64,000 nucleotides of DNA from Gordionus sp. m RMFG-2023 (taxonomy: Eukaryota > Nematomorpha > Gordioida > Chordodea > Parachordodidae): NCBI RefSeq assembly GCF_954871325.1, contig NC_088775.1, positions 63,403,561 through 63,467,560 on the forward strand, in the 5' to 3' direction. The notes beneath the pieces were generated by a model. The model saw only the letters and a list, made by a program, of their open reading frames with translations, was not told the origin of the DNA and searched no databases. This document shows, piece after piece, positions 47,846 through 58,649 of the stretch. The number at the start of each line of letters is the position of its first letter. Positions within the stretch are counted from its first letter, which is position 1. Position numbers and translations under genes: made by a program.

Positions 47846-48185
47846 AATTCAAAGTCAAATGCTTGCGCCATTGTTACATGGCCAAATTATTAAGAGTAAA
47901 TAAACTATAATAAAGATAAAAAATATATACAAAATAAAGAAAAACACCCCAATTTTAACACACATGGTATATGTAGATGCTATGCATATAAACCGGATAG
48001 AGAGCTCGTTAAATTTTGAAAAGGTTTAGTTGAATTTTTGAAATACATATAAAAGGTCTCATAATTGTTCCAAGCTGCCCATTACAGTATGACTGCTAAA
48101 CGCCCCCCTTGCGAATCTTTAGCAACTAGTCTAATTCAGACTATTTTATCCAAAGCCTTTTGATTTTTGTTAAATTAGCTATATA
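47846..48185. other. Stretch without a firmly recognised gene
   Basis: Minus strand 48150-48095 could encode LVAKDSQGGRLAVIL, bounded by stops on both sides. It may belong with the possible exon at 48210-48352, but no splice model joins them. Confidence 0.25.
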
Positions 48186-48204
48186 AACTCTATCGTGTCA
48201 AAAA

Positions 48205-48352
48205 AAACTTTACAATGATTAATGCCATTAACAATTTTTATAGCATCGGGCATTGCAAATTCTGGTAATCGGGTGTATATAGTGTCCAAAGGCGCGTTGC
48301 AACATGAAATTTCTACCCAGTTAGGACACGAGCTCCATCGCTAACAAAAGAA
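48205..48352 (-). other. Possible exon of an unidentified host gene
   Basis: Minus-strand frame open for about 48 codons after an AG acceptor ('ttttgttag'). It reads RWSSCPNWVEISCCNAPLDT, then IYTRLPEFAMPDAIKIVNGI. Base composition is clearly GC-richer than the flanks, as in the METTL5 exons 1.2 kb away on the same strand. A GT follows 'aatcatt'. I cannot assign the peptide to a family, and a shorter plus-strand frame of about 38 codons also exists here. It may be a neighbouring gene or an old domesticated sequence. Confidence 0.28.
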
Positions 48353-48659
48353 ATCCGTTTTTTTGCAAAAAATCTTCAGAAAAAAAATATAATATGTAAT
48401 TTTTTCATTTTTGAACACCGCTAGTCAAAATGGGTATAATATTATTTCCCCATTCCTATTGAACTTCTGTTTTTATGAACCAATTAAAATAGGGAAAGAT
48501 TAGTTTTTGGAATTTAAATTATATAATTATTCAAATATCAATATATTACATATTTTCTTTATAAAATATTTTATGTTTATTTTATGATAAAAAATATTTT
48601 TAATTTACTAAAATACCATATTAAAAAAGGATCACTTTTTTTGGAAGGGACCCTAATTA

Positions 48660-48719
48660 TTGCAAAGGGGACGATAAAAAAATTTAAATTAAGAGGGGCA
48701 CTGCCCTACTACACGCCTG
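48660..48719. mobile_element. Isolated hAT-like terminus
   Basis: Reads, in reverse complement, CAGGCGTGTAGTAGGGCAGT followed by GCCCCTC. This is the usual shape of a hAT end ('CAGGCGTG..GGGC'). The other end is not found. The 70-codon frame at 48584-48796 runs through this end and is not considered a gene. Confidence 0.45.
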
Positions 48720-49500
48720 GCCTTGTCTCACTGGATATATCAGCATTCATAAAAAAGATTACTACGACTAATAGCCTGGCTAATAATTTTTCTTAAATCA
48801 GTTAGCCATATCCCTAATCTATATTCCTATTTTACATATAAAATTTTATTCTTGTTTAATTTTCCCCATTTTCTTGTTTCATGTTTTTATAGTTATTAGG
48901 GATGTCACTGATTTTAAAAGAATATCTAAAAATATTAACTAAAGCTATTTAAAATTGACTAGGGCTATTAATCATAGTCGTTTCTATGACTAAAGCTAAT
49001 AGCTATAGTTAATTTTTATAAGATACAAATTAGTCGACATAATTTCGTAAATTTTAATAATGAAAATAAAATTCATATATACTTTAAGTGGTTGAAAAAA
49101 ATTTATAAAATAAATTCATAGTTTATTAATCTACTATAAATGAGGCCAAAGATAAGTAATAAAGTAAAACATTCGAAATAGTAAGTTTGTAATTTATTAT
49201 TTTACAATAAATCCTGATTTCTCCCTAATATTTCATAATTATGTCTTTATTTTGATTAATTTTTTTATTTTTGCTATTTTAATTTGTTTTTTTACCCTAT
49301 AATTAAAAACCAATTGGTCAAAAGGAGTTAGAACTATATTTCATTATGTAAATAACATTAAAATTAATATTTGAGGTTTTTTTAATGAAAAATAGCGAAG
49401 CCTTACGAATAATACCTGGAAGAAACTGTATTTAAACCAAAAGTGTAGTTAGAAATCATGCAGAAATATATAAATATGTGAATAAAGGTATATATTGTCA
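48720..49500. other. 3' flank of METTL5
   Basis: AT-rich with no coding sequence. Near 48895-49030, 'agggatgtcactg' and 'agctatagttaat' motifs may be a transposon end. METTL5 transcripts would terminate somewhere here; a minus-strand AATAAA occurs near 49195. Confidence 0.35.
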
Positions 49501-49511
49501 TGACAAAAAAA

Positions 49512-52500
49512 TCATTGATTCCTATTCCAAACGCGAATAAAGTCGACTTCTATATCTACACTATCTTGGCGATGAAATTCATAAGATGAAGGAATATCGA
49601 ATTGTATTTGACTTAAAATTTTAATTTTTAAACCATTTTGTTGAGCGAATTTTATGATGTGCTATAAAAGAAAAATTAGAAAGAATATATATTATACATA
49701 AAATAATTGAACCTCTCTAGTGGATGTTTTGTGCAAAGAATACACTCGAGACGCTAATTTACATGCCACGGATAAGAATTTCATATCTAAACCTAAAATA
49801 CACAATATTCTGTTTATAGCTTTAAACTATTTATAGCCTTGTAGTGGTCGAAATTTTAAGACAGCCTGGATTTAGAAAATTTTAAGCACTGATTTTTTAT
49901 TTTTCACTATTTTACGGCCCGGTTTGAATTTTTTAAATTTCGGGAAATCGAAAATATAGTAAATGATATTAAACGCTCCATTATATAATTATTCAACTGA
50001 TTAAATGATATTGTAACTAGTGTTTTAAATCGTCCAGGCTTTTGTAAAAAAATTATTTTAAGTTCTAGTTCATTTTTTGATATTTTTTTTAACTTTTCAG
50101 GGCGGAGGCTTTGTCCAGATCTGAAGCTAATGATCCTTTTTTAACCCTTTGACGTTTCACGATTTGTTTTAACATATAATAAAAATATTTTCGTATTTTA
50201 TTAAAATTATTAACTCATAATGTTTTATTTTTAAATTTCATCCAATCATATTTTCATATTTTTTTCTTTACCATTTTACTGAATAATATGATTTTATAAC
50301 GACAATATAACGAATTCTGTGTATAATATTTAATAATTCAAATTTTTTTATTCATTATTAAAGATAAGAGTATTATATTATGAATAATTATTTTATTAAA
50401 AATGAATATGCTCTTTTTTATATCAACTTAAAGTGCATAATGTTAAAATAAGTCATTGGGATATTGGAATACCTTTTTTTAAACTTTATTTTATTTTATA
50501 TTTATAATAAAGTTATAATTATATTTCACCATAAAATGTATTCTATAATCAGACCACACCAATTTTGAATTTGACGTTAATAAGCTATTTCCTCTGACTT
50601 ATATTATAATTTTACATTTATAAATGATTCTGTATAATTATTAGATGACAAATAATTTAATACTAGTCGAGGGAGACACGATGATTCCTTCAATTTCATA
50701 AACTCCAACATCTAATAATCTCCAGGTCGAGATAGAAGATCCAGAAAATAATGATAATATTATCATCCAAAATAATATGAAATAGAGAGCAGGTGATATC
50801 CATCATTTGGACACAAATTATACTAATACATTTTCCACTTCAACCAATATATTAACTCCATATCAATACTTTAAATTATTTATTTCAAATAATATACTAA
50901 ATAATATATGTGAACAAAGTAATTTATACGGTATTGTATATGATTTTAAGATTTATGCGGAAAGCAAACTAATCCAACACAACTCATCAGAATTAGAGAT
51001 AAGTGGTGATATAGTCCTCCAATTGGCCAAAAATTTTTCGAAATTTTAAAATCATAAACTCTTTTGCGATAACTACTTTTCTTCAATTGCATTGGCTAAA
51101 AAATTAAAAGAAATCGGTATATTTGGTAGGGACTATTAGAAGTAATCGGATGAATGATTGCAAGTTAAAATGCGATAGAGATTTTAAAAAAAAGGCGCGG
51201 GAGCTATGTATATAAAGTTGATAAAAAAGAAAATATATTAATTGTCAAATGGTATGACAATAAGTTTGTGCACGTCATCTCATCCTTTGTCGGTGGTGTT
51301 CATCCGATATAAAAATAGGTCACTAAGTAGCATAAAATATATTGAAGTGCTAACCAAATATACATAATGAAGGTATGAGAGGTGTCGATTTACATGATAT
51401 GCTTGTTGAATGCTATAGATATTAAAGGTAAATGGTTCTACCTGAGAATCATTTTTCATCTCATTGATATGTATTAAATTCATGGCTTTTTGTATAGGCG
51501 GCAAATATGCCATGAAAAAGAGAATAAATGAAACTTATCAAATTTAAAACACATATTGTCAACGCATTGTTATCGGCAGGCAAAATTAGTAAAATCAAAG
51601 AGAGCTTTGATTGAACAATAATTTTTTAAAAAAGTTCTTCTATAATGGCTCCTATATCTGATATGACAACATTGGTCATTTGCCGGATTCCTGCGAAATG
51701 AAGCAAAATATAATATATATTTATGTTTTAATCAATATAGAAATTGTTTTCGTGATTTTTATAATAAATAGATAATTGTATTTTTTTGTATTACAATATG
51801 CCTGATGATGTCAAATTGCATCTTCATTTTTTTTACCTGTGTATTTAAAAATAAAATTTAGAAAACATTTTGGGCATCTATGGAGTAAAGAATTTTTTTT
51901 TTTTAATTATTAAAAAGTTGGACGTCAAAGGGTTAAAGTAATTAATAACCTTTGTAAAAAATTAACAGTTAGGATATTATGCTTATTCAATGTGTATTTA
52001 AATAAACGTCTTTAAAAAATCTTATAATGGCTCTTATTTCTTTAGGAGCATTTGCGGCTAAATTATCCAACTGTTTTATTTTGTAAATAGTTTAAAATTA
52101 ATTTGCCCTATTGTTACCTAACATAAGTTAAGAAACTATGTTAATAATTAAATCTGTCCCGCTAAATTGCACCGAATATACGCATCACGTCTACTAAAAA
52201 AATTACGATTATCATATAAATCTTTGTTTAGTCTCAGAATATCCTTTAAAAATGACACCATGTTTTTTTAAAGTTACAAGGTTTCTGAAAATCCATATTA
52301 TTTGATATGTAAAAAAAATATTCAAGTTTTAAAAATTAAATAAATTATTGTAGTATTAATTAATGTAATTCAAATAAAAACACTGGATAAATAAAAAAAC
52401 TGAAAGAAAAGGTAATCTCATTTTGTTTCATTATGATTGTCAAGGGTATTTATAGGTTGAAAAGGGGGCTTTTGTTATTTTTTCCAAATTTTAATATAAT

Positions 52501-52728
52501 AAAGCACTATTTTATATAAAATGAATCATGATAAAACCTTTGTTATTTTTAGTGCCAAATGGGGGATTCATTACTATAATATCAAAAGGTTTGCGTTGAA
52601 TATTCAAGGTAGCGTCTAGCATGGTGACATCAGCTTTGATTAAATCAATTTTATCGTTCATATTGAATTCAGAAATGTTATCACTTGCAACCTGCAACGC
52701 ATCTTCGTCGATATCGAACCCTACGCAT
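49512..52728 (-). CDS. METTL5: METTL5 rRNA m6A methyltransferase, three 3' exons
   Basis: Host gene. METTL5, with its partner TRMT112, methylates one adenosine in 18S rRNA. Exon a (52728-52538) encodes CVGFDIDEDALQVASDNISE, IDLIKADVTMLD and FDIIVMNPPFGTKNNK. It contains the acidic SAM-binding loop (D-I-D-E-D) and the catalytic NPPF motif. Exon b (49792-49713) encodes GLDMKFLSVACKLASRVYSL, then HKTSTRE. Exon c (49661-49512) encodes HIIKFAQQNGLKIKILSQIQ, then SSYEFHRQDSVDIEVDFIRV and stops after WNRNQ. All borders are AG/GT and in phase; the last intron is only 51 bp. The 2.7-kb intron between a and b holds a piggyBac-like element. The N-terminal third (motif I, DLGCG) was not found and must lie further upstream. 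About 139 residues are visible, with no lesions. Confidence 0.93.
50145..51932 (+). mobile_element. piggyBac-like transposon with TTAA flanks
   Basis: Starts CCCTTTGACGTTTCACG and ends GGACGTCAAAGGG. TTAA lies directly outside at 50141-50144 and 51933-51936, the hallmark target duplication of piggyBac. Length 1.79 kb. It is in the METTL5 intron, opposite in strand to the gene, and carries a decayed transposase. Confidence 0.92.
50640..51560 (+). pseudogene. piggyBac transposase, broken
   Basis: Frame 50807-51049 encodes LTPYQYFKLFISNNILNNIC, the start of the DDE_Tnp_1_7 domain. Later blocks occur in shifting frames: FCDNYFSSIALAKKLKEIGI (51065-51125), a VKWYDNKFVHVISSFVGG-like block (51247-51300), RGVDLHDMLVECYRY (51379-51423) and a KGKWFYLRIIFHLIDMY-like block (51425-51475). 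Several stops and frameshifts are present. A full transposase is about 550-600 aa; this copy is shortened in the middle. Confidence 0.85.
51937..52537. other. METTL5 intron, remainder
   Basis: AT-rich intronic sequence with no recognised coding or repeat end other than the TTAA flank of the piggyBac element. Confidence 0.5.
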
Positions 52729-52881
52729 CTGTAACAATTTTAAAATTACATGAGATATATCATATAAAAAATTAAAAGAAAATAGAAGTTATTTAATTTT
52801 TTCATGGAGAGTTTGAGGCTATGTTCAAATGGAATTGCAATATAAAATCATCTAACTTAAAAAGCAAATAATACATTTAAA

Positions 52882-53928
52882 CAGAGTTGTTAAGGAGCGG
52901 CGCTACATTTTTTCAAAAAAAAGCGGGAGCGGGAGTTAGCTCCTTTTAGGGCTGGAGTGGAGGAGCGCCGCTACACCGCTCCTTTAAATTTAATGTATAA
53001 ATTAAATTATTTTTTAAATATTAATTATATTTATTAATTAAAATTCAATAAAAATGAAATTTTATTTAATTTAAATTTATCCATTATTAAATGTTTAGCC
53101 GAGTTTTATATTGGTTTTTCATCTAATCATTTTAAATATTAAACATCAAGTTTTCCTTTTTATATTAAAAACTTTTTGGAAAATCTTATAAAATAAAAAA
53201 TAGTTTTAGATATTATGGATTTAGATATCATAGATGAAGAAATCGAATTTCCATTTCCATCATACAAAAAATATTTTAAACTTCTAAAAGATGTTGATCC
53301 AAATGATCAAACAAATTACGGGTAAAATGCCTTTTGTGTTTAAATAAAACTATTTAATTTTCAAAAGTGAGCAGCTTCAATCTAAAAAAGCATCTAAAAG
53401 TAAAAAATCTTTCTTTTAAATACAAATTAATTTGGAAGATTTTTTTGATTCCACGAAATTGATCATCAGGAAGATAATATATTGGACAAATATTTTTTAA
53501 ATAATGATACCAAAATTACTATTTTTGATAAATTTCCTGAATTAAAAAATATCTTTATAAAATACAATAAATACCCTGCTTCCCTCTAGTGCTCCTGTGG
53601 AGTGCCTATTTAGTATTGCAAAACAAGTCTTAGGGGAGAGGCGTGGATGTTTGATATATTCTAATTTAAAATTTATTACTTTTAAAAGCTAATAAAAGGT
53701 TATAAATATTGATAGATAATTTAATATAAATAAAGCTTTTTGATAAAAAAAAATAAGATTTTATTTCGTATACCCTCTAAAAAATGAAAATCAAAGGAGC
53801 GGTAATGGCACTTTATTATTTGGAGCGAGAGCTAGCTCCTTTTAAAAATGTAGTAGCGGGAGCTAGTTCCTTTTGAGAAGGTAGGAGCGGGAGCTAGCTA
53901 CTTTTATAAAGGAGCGTTAACAACTCTG
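52882..53928 (+). mobile_element. hAT-I, internally deleted
   Basis: TIRs are CAGAGTTGTTAAGGAGCG and CGTTAACAACTCTG. Flanks CATTTAAA (52874-52881) and CATTTACA (53929-53936) match at seven of eight bases. 'ggagcgggagctagctcctt' subterminal repeats lie at both ends. It sits about 150 bp upstream of METTL5 exon a, hence in an intron of that gene. Confidence 0.88.
53217..53692 (+). pseudogene. hAT-I transposase, two remaining ends
   Basis: 53217-53323 encodes the N-terminus MDLDIIDEEIEFPFPSYKKY, then FKLLKDVDPNDQTNYG. 53573-53692 encodes TLLPSSSAPVECLFSIAKQV, then ERRGCLIYSNLKF, the dimerisation motif with the usual ERLF changed to ECLF. The whole catalytic core between them is deleted, so the element is non-autonomous. 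Confidence 0.82.
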
Positions 53929-53936
53929 CATTTACA

Positions 53937-54470
53937 TCGTGGCAATTATGTAATTACAAAATAAAACGCATTGAATATTTTATAATAGATAGTGTTGTAT
54001 TTTCATAATGTAAATAATTGCTCTTTAACTTCGAAAGAGCTATTTTGATAATTATTATTAAAAAGGATCATTTATAGATTATAGTAAAAATAGATGTTTA
54101 ATTTATGTTATAAGAATAAAAATAAGAAAAATAGTTTAATCATAAAATTCAAATAAAATATATGATAATTTAAATAAGTAAAATTTCCGTAATTATATCT
54201 AGAGAATTCACATTACAATAGAACGTTGTTTATTCCTATAATTCTATGAAAGATAAATTCTAAAAATGCGTAAGCAATATTTATTTAGATTTTTCAATTT
54301 ATATCACTTTTAAACATTTAATATGAAATTTTTGGATGTTTAATTTATTTTCTGTGTGATGAAGTTTTGGCATAATTATTATGGCTAGGCTTGCCATATT
54401 CTAAGTGAGTTTGCAGATTTTCAATGATTAAAAAAGTGGGATTAAGCGTGACAAACGCAATCATATAAGT
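53937..54470. other. Stretch without a recognised gene
   Basis: AT-rich. It should be METTL5 intron or upstream region. 'cataattattatggctaggc' near 54370 is one more unit of the dispersed repeat seen at 3845-4790. Confidence 0.4.
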
Positions 54471-54475
54471 AGTGT

Positions 54476-55125
54476 TGTTAAATAGCTCGTTTTCGGCCGA
54501 TTTTTAAAAACGGCTAACTCAAAATTTTAGTCAGAAAAATATTGCCCAAGCCTCGAGATTTCGTTAATAGATGTCTAGGTGTTGTTAAACGGCTCGATTT
54601 GAGTCTATTTTTTAAAACGCGTAATCAATATTTTAGCCAGAAAAGTGTTGCCTAGACCTCAAGATTTCGCTAATATCCAAGCCCTTGGGCTATCTATGAC
54701 CAAAATCTTCAAGCTTGAGTAATATTTATCGAGGTAAAATATTGAGTAAACGTTTTTAAAAATCGGCTCATATAGAGCCGTTTAACAACACTATCTTTTT
54801 GCCATCTATGAGCAAAATATTTAGGCTTGCATAATATTTAATTAAACGTTTTTAAAAATCAGCTCATATAGAGCCGTTTAACAACACTACCTTTTTGCCA
54901 TCTATGAGCAAAATCTACAGGCTTGCGTAATAATTATCTAGATAAAATATTGAGTTAAACGTTTTTAAAAATCGGCTTAAATAGAGCTATTTAACTACAC
55001 TACCTTTTTACCATCTATGAGCAAAATCTTCAGGCCTGCGTAATATTTTTCTGGATAAAATATTGAGTTAGCCGTTTTTTAAAATCGGCTAAAATCGAGC
55101 CGTTTAGCAACAACTATAAGTATTG
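54476..55125. repeat. Tandem array of a miniature hAT-like end
   Basis: Opens with 'gtgttgttaaatagctcg' (54476) and a second 'gtgttgttaaacggctcg' (about 54584). Then come four right-end units, each containing 'tctatgagcaaaatctycag', 'cgtttttaaaaatcggctca' and 'gagccgtttaacaacacta', near 54790, 54890, 55000 and 55110. The period is about 105-125 bp. A single complete copy of the same palindromic unit is at 57949-58128. Confidence 0.8.
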
Positions 55126-55239
55126 GTGATTTTTCTTGTCACTTATGAATTTATCAATCTTTTTTTGAATATTATTAATATTTACAAATATATTTAAAAA
55201 AATTAAATACAAATCTCTGCATATTTATCGGAAATTTAG

Positions 55240-55400
55240 GAACTGTAATTGATGTCAACATTCTGCCCTACCATCAATCTGGCTTCTAATAAATCGAATG
55301 AGAACGTAGAACGATTTTTTCGCCAAGAGTTATTCATTAAACTAAAAATTCTTTCTGCATTTGAATGGTGAAGTGAAAATATATAATTATATACTTTATC
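55240..55400 (-). pseudogene. hAT transposase C-terminal fragment
   Basis: Minus strand encodes IFSLHHSNAERIFSLMNNSW, then FSFDLLEARLMVGQNVDINY. This is the dimerisation domain of a hAT related to hAT-A (SNA-ERIFSLM). It adjoins the MITE array, which could be the 3' terminus of the same element. Confidence 0.78.
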
Positions 55401-55594
55401 TATGTTTATTGCTTGATTATAGTTAAAAATTTCATCTATTCTTTGATGAGATAAACCTAATAAATTCTCAATTTTTATGGATTTGAAGATATAACAAATT
55501 CTGCAAATATTATTATCGTGTTAATACCATTTTCGGAAATAGAGTAAATTTAATCGTATATTATATTGGAATAATTTAAATAAGCTATATTATA

Positions 55595-55880
55595 TAAACA
55601 TTGACCCGGCCCCTATTACGGGGGGGGGGTCGTATTTTAATTATTTTAATATACCCGGGCAGGGTCTAATATTTTTTTAAATATCTGGGGCGGGCGTGTA
55701 TTTTAAAACCGAATATTTTAAATCGTATTATTAGCTATAAAAATTAAAAATAAAGGTAATATATTTAAAAAATCCAGGCCGGGTCGCAAAATTTTTTTAA
55801 AAAAAAATCCGAGCCAGACCGAATATAAAATCCGGGCTGGGTCAAATTTTTTTTTAATAACCGGAATAGGCAATTGGTAT
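55595..55880. repeat. GC-rich 'CCGGGTC' repeat patch
   Basis: A run of ten Gs near 55620, then scattered copies of 'cccgggcagggtc', 'ggccgggtcgcaaaattttt' and 'gggctgggtcaaattttttt' about 50-70 bp apart, some inverted. It resembles the subterminal region of another decayed element. No gene. Confidence 0.55.
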
Positions 55881-55899
55881 TTCTGCAGGTCTTTGATAA

Positions 55900-57050
55900 A
55901 TATTCTTCTTGAAACCGTGAAAATATGGTTATAAATAAAAATTAAATCTAACAGATAATTTTCAACTATAGCTGATGGTACATATGATGTTTCGAAATCA
56001 GAAGCAATAGTTTTGCTAGTAAAATATAATGAAAATGCCTAAACGGTTGAGATTAATAGATATACATATATTGTATGGGTAACACGTCTCGATTTCTTAA
56101 GTGGGCAAAGCTGTGACGATGCTTCAAATATGAGTGGAAGAATCAATGGAGTATACAGGCTTTGATTAGAGCTGAAGAAAGCAGCTTTTAAATTGTAGAT
56201 AGTGATGTACTAAAAAAATCGCAATATGTATTGTTAAAATGCATATAAAGCTATTTCTTTTCCCCCTGCTTTATGATGACTTGAAGTTTTAATAAAAATT
56301 TTATTATATTTTATCACTTAATTTTGGATAAAATATTATTGATGACAAACTTAGCTTGTACAAAATTGCAAACCATGTCGTAGGATATATGGTTTGCAAA
56401 AAATAAAATCCAATTGGAAAAAGATTGCCTGATTAATTTGATAAGTATAATTTAAATAATGTCTAATTAGAAAATTACACTGAATTTTTGAATGCTTTTT
56501 CAAAGGCATAAGATTTTATGAAGGGGAGAAATCAACCTTTTAATTTTGAAAGTTTTAGACTTCAAATATTACAATCCAAAAGGAAAGGTGTATATACTTT
56601 CATTATTAAATATATTTCATTTAAGCTTTTTAACCCAGTCTGTTTTATGATGCACTTGATTTGAGAATAATGCAATTAAATGAAATATTTAAATCATTCA
56701 TTTTTTTACACCTAGGGGAATGGCGAAAAATACATTTGTTAAAGATGATATCAAGGATATCTGTGAATTTTACAAATTGAATTCGAGTCAAGTTATTGAA
56801 AAAATGTCTAAGTTTCAAAATATTTATATGATGGTTAGGTGTAATTACATGACCTAGAGGTTAAAGAATCTAAAGACTTGTTAGATTCTGAAAATTGTAA
56901 ATTTATTTTATTAAAATATTTATATTAATACATTAGTTTCTTCTTGTAATTATGATTCTGAGACTTATGATTCAAACTGGAAAAACTATTAATTTATGTT
57001 ATTTATTGTTTTCTTCGCCTTGAACTCAAAGAGTTTTAAAAATCATCTAA
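55900..57050 (+). pseudogene. TTF-hAT-type transposase remnant
   Basis: At 55970-56160 the plus strand, in broken frames, matches the TTF-hAT core: ADGTYDVSKSEAIVLLVKY, then GQSCDDASNMSGRINGVYR (compare GQSMDGAGNMRGVYKG at about 10895). At 56720-56830 NTFVKDDIKDICEFYKLNSS resembles the helical region before the dimerisation domain. It is more decayed than the TTF-hAT at 5969-13428 and belongs to a different subfamily. Confidence 0.65.
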
Positions 57051-57945
57051 ATGTATAATTTTAACATTTTAAAGTTCATTTCAAAATTTAGCAGAAAAAT
57101 AACAGATATTTCTGAATAAAATACACAGATGTTTTTATATATTAATTATTTAATATTATATTTCATAAATAAACTAGAGATTTTATAAAACTTTAAGATT
57201 TATGACTAATTAGCTAGATTTTTTTTCTTAATTTCGCTGGACATTTGGTAGGATCGCGGCAGGACAGAAATTCATTTAGCGAGACTTGGCAAACTATAGT
57301 GGGGTGTATGGCATGTCTAGTATAGCTCTATTTATATTCTATAAAAGCATTCCCGTAAATTTCTATTATTTGAGACTGCCAAATGATATTAGAAAAATAT
57401 TATATTAAAAAATTATAACCAAATTTTTTTTAAATATTTTTAAAAATTTGAACCATTTGGTGCAGTGACTCGATACCGTGTGCTTCTCTGATAAAGAGTA
57501 AAATATCAGAACATTCTCAAATTGGTTATAGTCATCAAATATTGAATACCTTTTTAATTTGAAAAAGTCCAAAAAAATGAGGGTATTAAAAACTGCCAAA
57601 ATGCTTCAAAAATAGATATATATATAAAATTGTCTGTAAAAGAACCAAAAAGATTGGATATTAAACTCACTTCATATCAAATATTACGGTAATTATAGAT
57701 GGCTTACTTAGTATAATCATGAGCATCGAAAATATTCTTTCTGTACTACTCAAAAGATGGAATATTTAAAAAATTGTTAATATATACATTGGATATTACT
57801 TAACTTTAGGTTTTGGCATGAATAATTCAAATATTTTTTTGAATAAAAATTATGATTTAAATCAATTTTTTTTAAATAATGATCATAGAAAGAAAAAAAT
57901 TTAAATTAAAAATATTTTATTAAACCTGATTTGACAATGTTGTTA
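57051..57945. other. Stretch without a recognised gene
   Basis: AT-rich, with one GC-richer patch at 57225-57320 (tggtaggatcgcggcaggac) that I cannot assign. Frames of up to 64 codons have no domain features. Confidence 0.4.
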
Positions 57946-57948
57946 AAT

Positions 57949-58128
57949 GGCTCGATTTTTAAAAAAGGCTAACCGAATATTTTAACCAAAAAAATTACGC
58001 AAGCATCGATTTCGTTAATAGATTTCCAAACCTTTCTGCCCTCTATGAGCAAAATCTCCAGATTTGCGTAAATTTTTGGCTAAAATATTTGGTTAGCCAT
58101 TTTTAAAAATCGAGCCGTTTAACAACAC
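57949..58128. mobile_element. Palindromic miniature element (MITE)
   Basis: Left arm 'gttgttaaatggctcgattt' plus 'ggctaaccgaatatttta' and right arm 'aaaatatttggttagcc' plus 'aaaatcgagccgtttaacaac' are inverted repeats of about 70 bp. The short loop includes 'tctatgagcaaaatctccag'. It is the complete form of the unit tandemly repeated at 54476-55125. The ends resemble those of hAT-G (GTGTTGTTAAA). Confidence 0.8.
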
Positions 58129-58130
58129 TA

Positions 58131-58649
58131 CGTTTTACTATATTTTCCTTTTAAATTTTAACTAATTGCTACATTCTATGATTTTAAATGGTGTGTCAAT
58201 CGTATAATTATTTTCTTTGTATAATAAACTCCCATAAAAATTATTTGCATATTGATTTCAATATTTTTTTGATACTATAAAATTAATTTAGATACAGTTT
58301 ATATTTATCTAATTTCTATAAAAAATATTAATTATAAATAAAATAACCTTGTTAACAATAAAAAAAAAATTCATTATATATTCAGTATTGTTACAACGGC
58401 CAAATATTAAACGATATTTCAATTTTGCTAATTAAATAATGGTTTAACATAAATTCCACGATAAAACAAATATTATTGTAGTAAAATAAAGTCATGTTTG
58501 ATTAATAACTTTGCTAAGGTCGTTATATTCATCCATAATATATTATATTAAATTATTTCTATATAATAAAAATTAATTTAAATTAAAAAAATAGTGGTTT
58601 ACTCAGTTTTTATTATTTTTATATATAAATGATTTTTACCAACCCTATT
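58131..58649. other. Stretch without a recognised gene
   Basis: AT-rich, no coding features seen. Confidence 0.4.

Noticed and set aside
48584-48796. 70-codon plus-strand frame as a host gene
   Set aside because: It runs through a hAT-like terminus (GGGGCACTGCCCTACTACAC) and has no domain features.
54340-54475. Minus-strand frame beginning MIAFVTLNPTFLIIENLQTH as the missing N-terminus of METTL5
   Set aside because: It lacks the DLGCG motif, does not resemble METTL5 beyond a few residues, and overlaps a unit of the dispersed TTGGG repeat.
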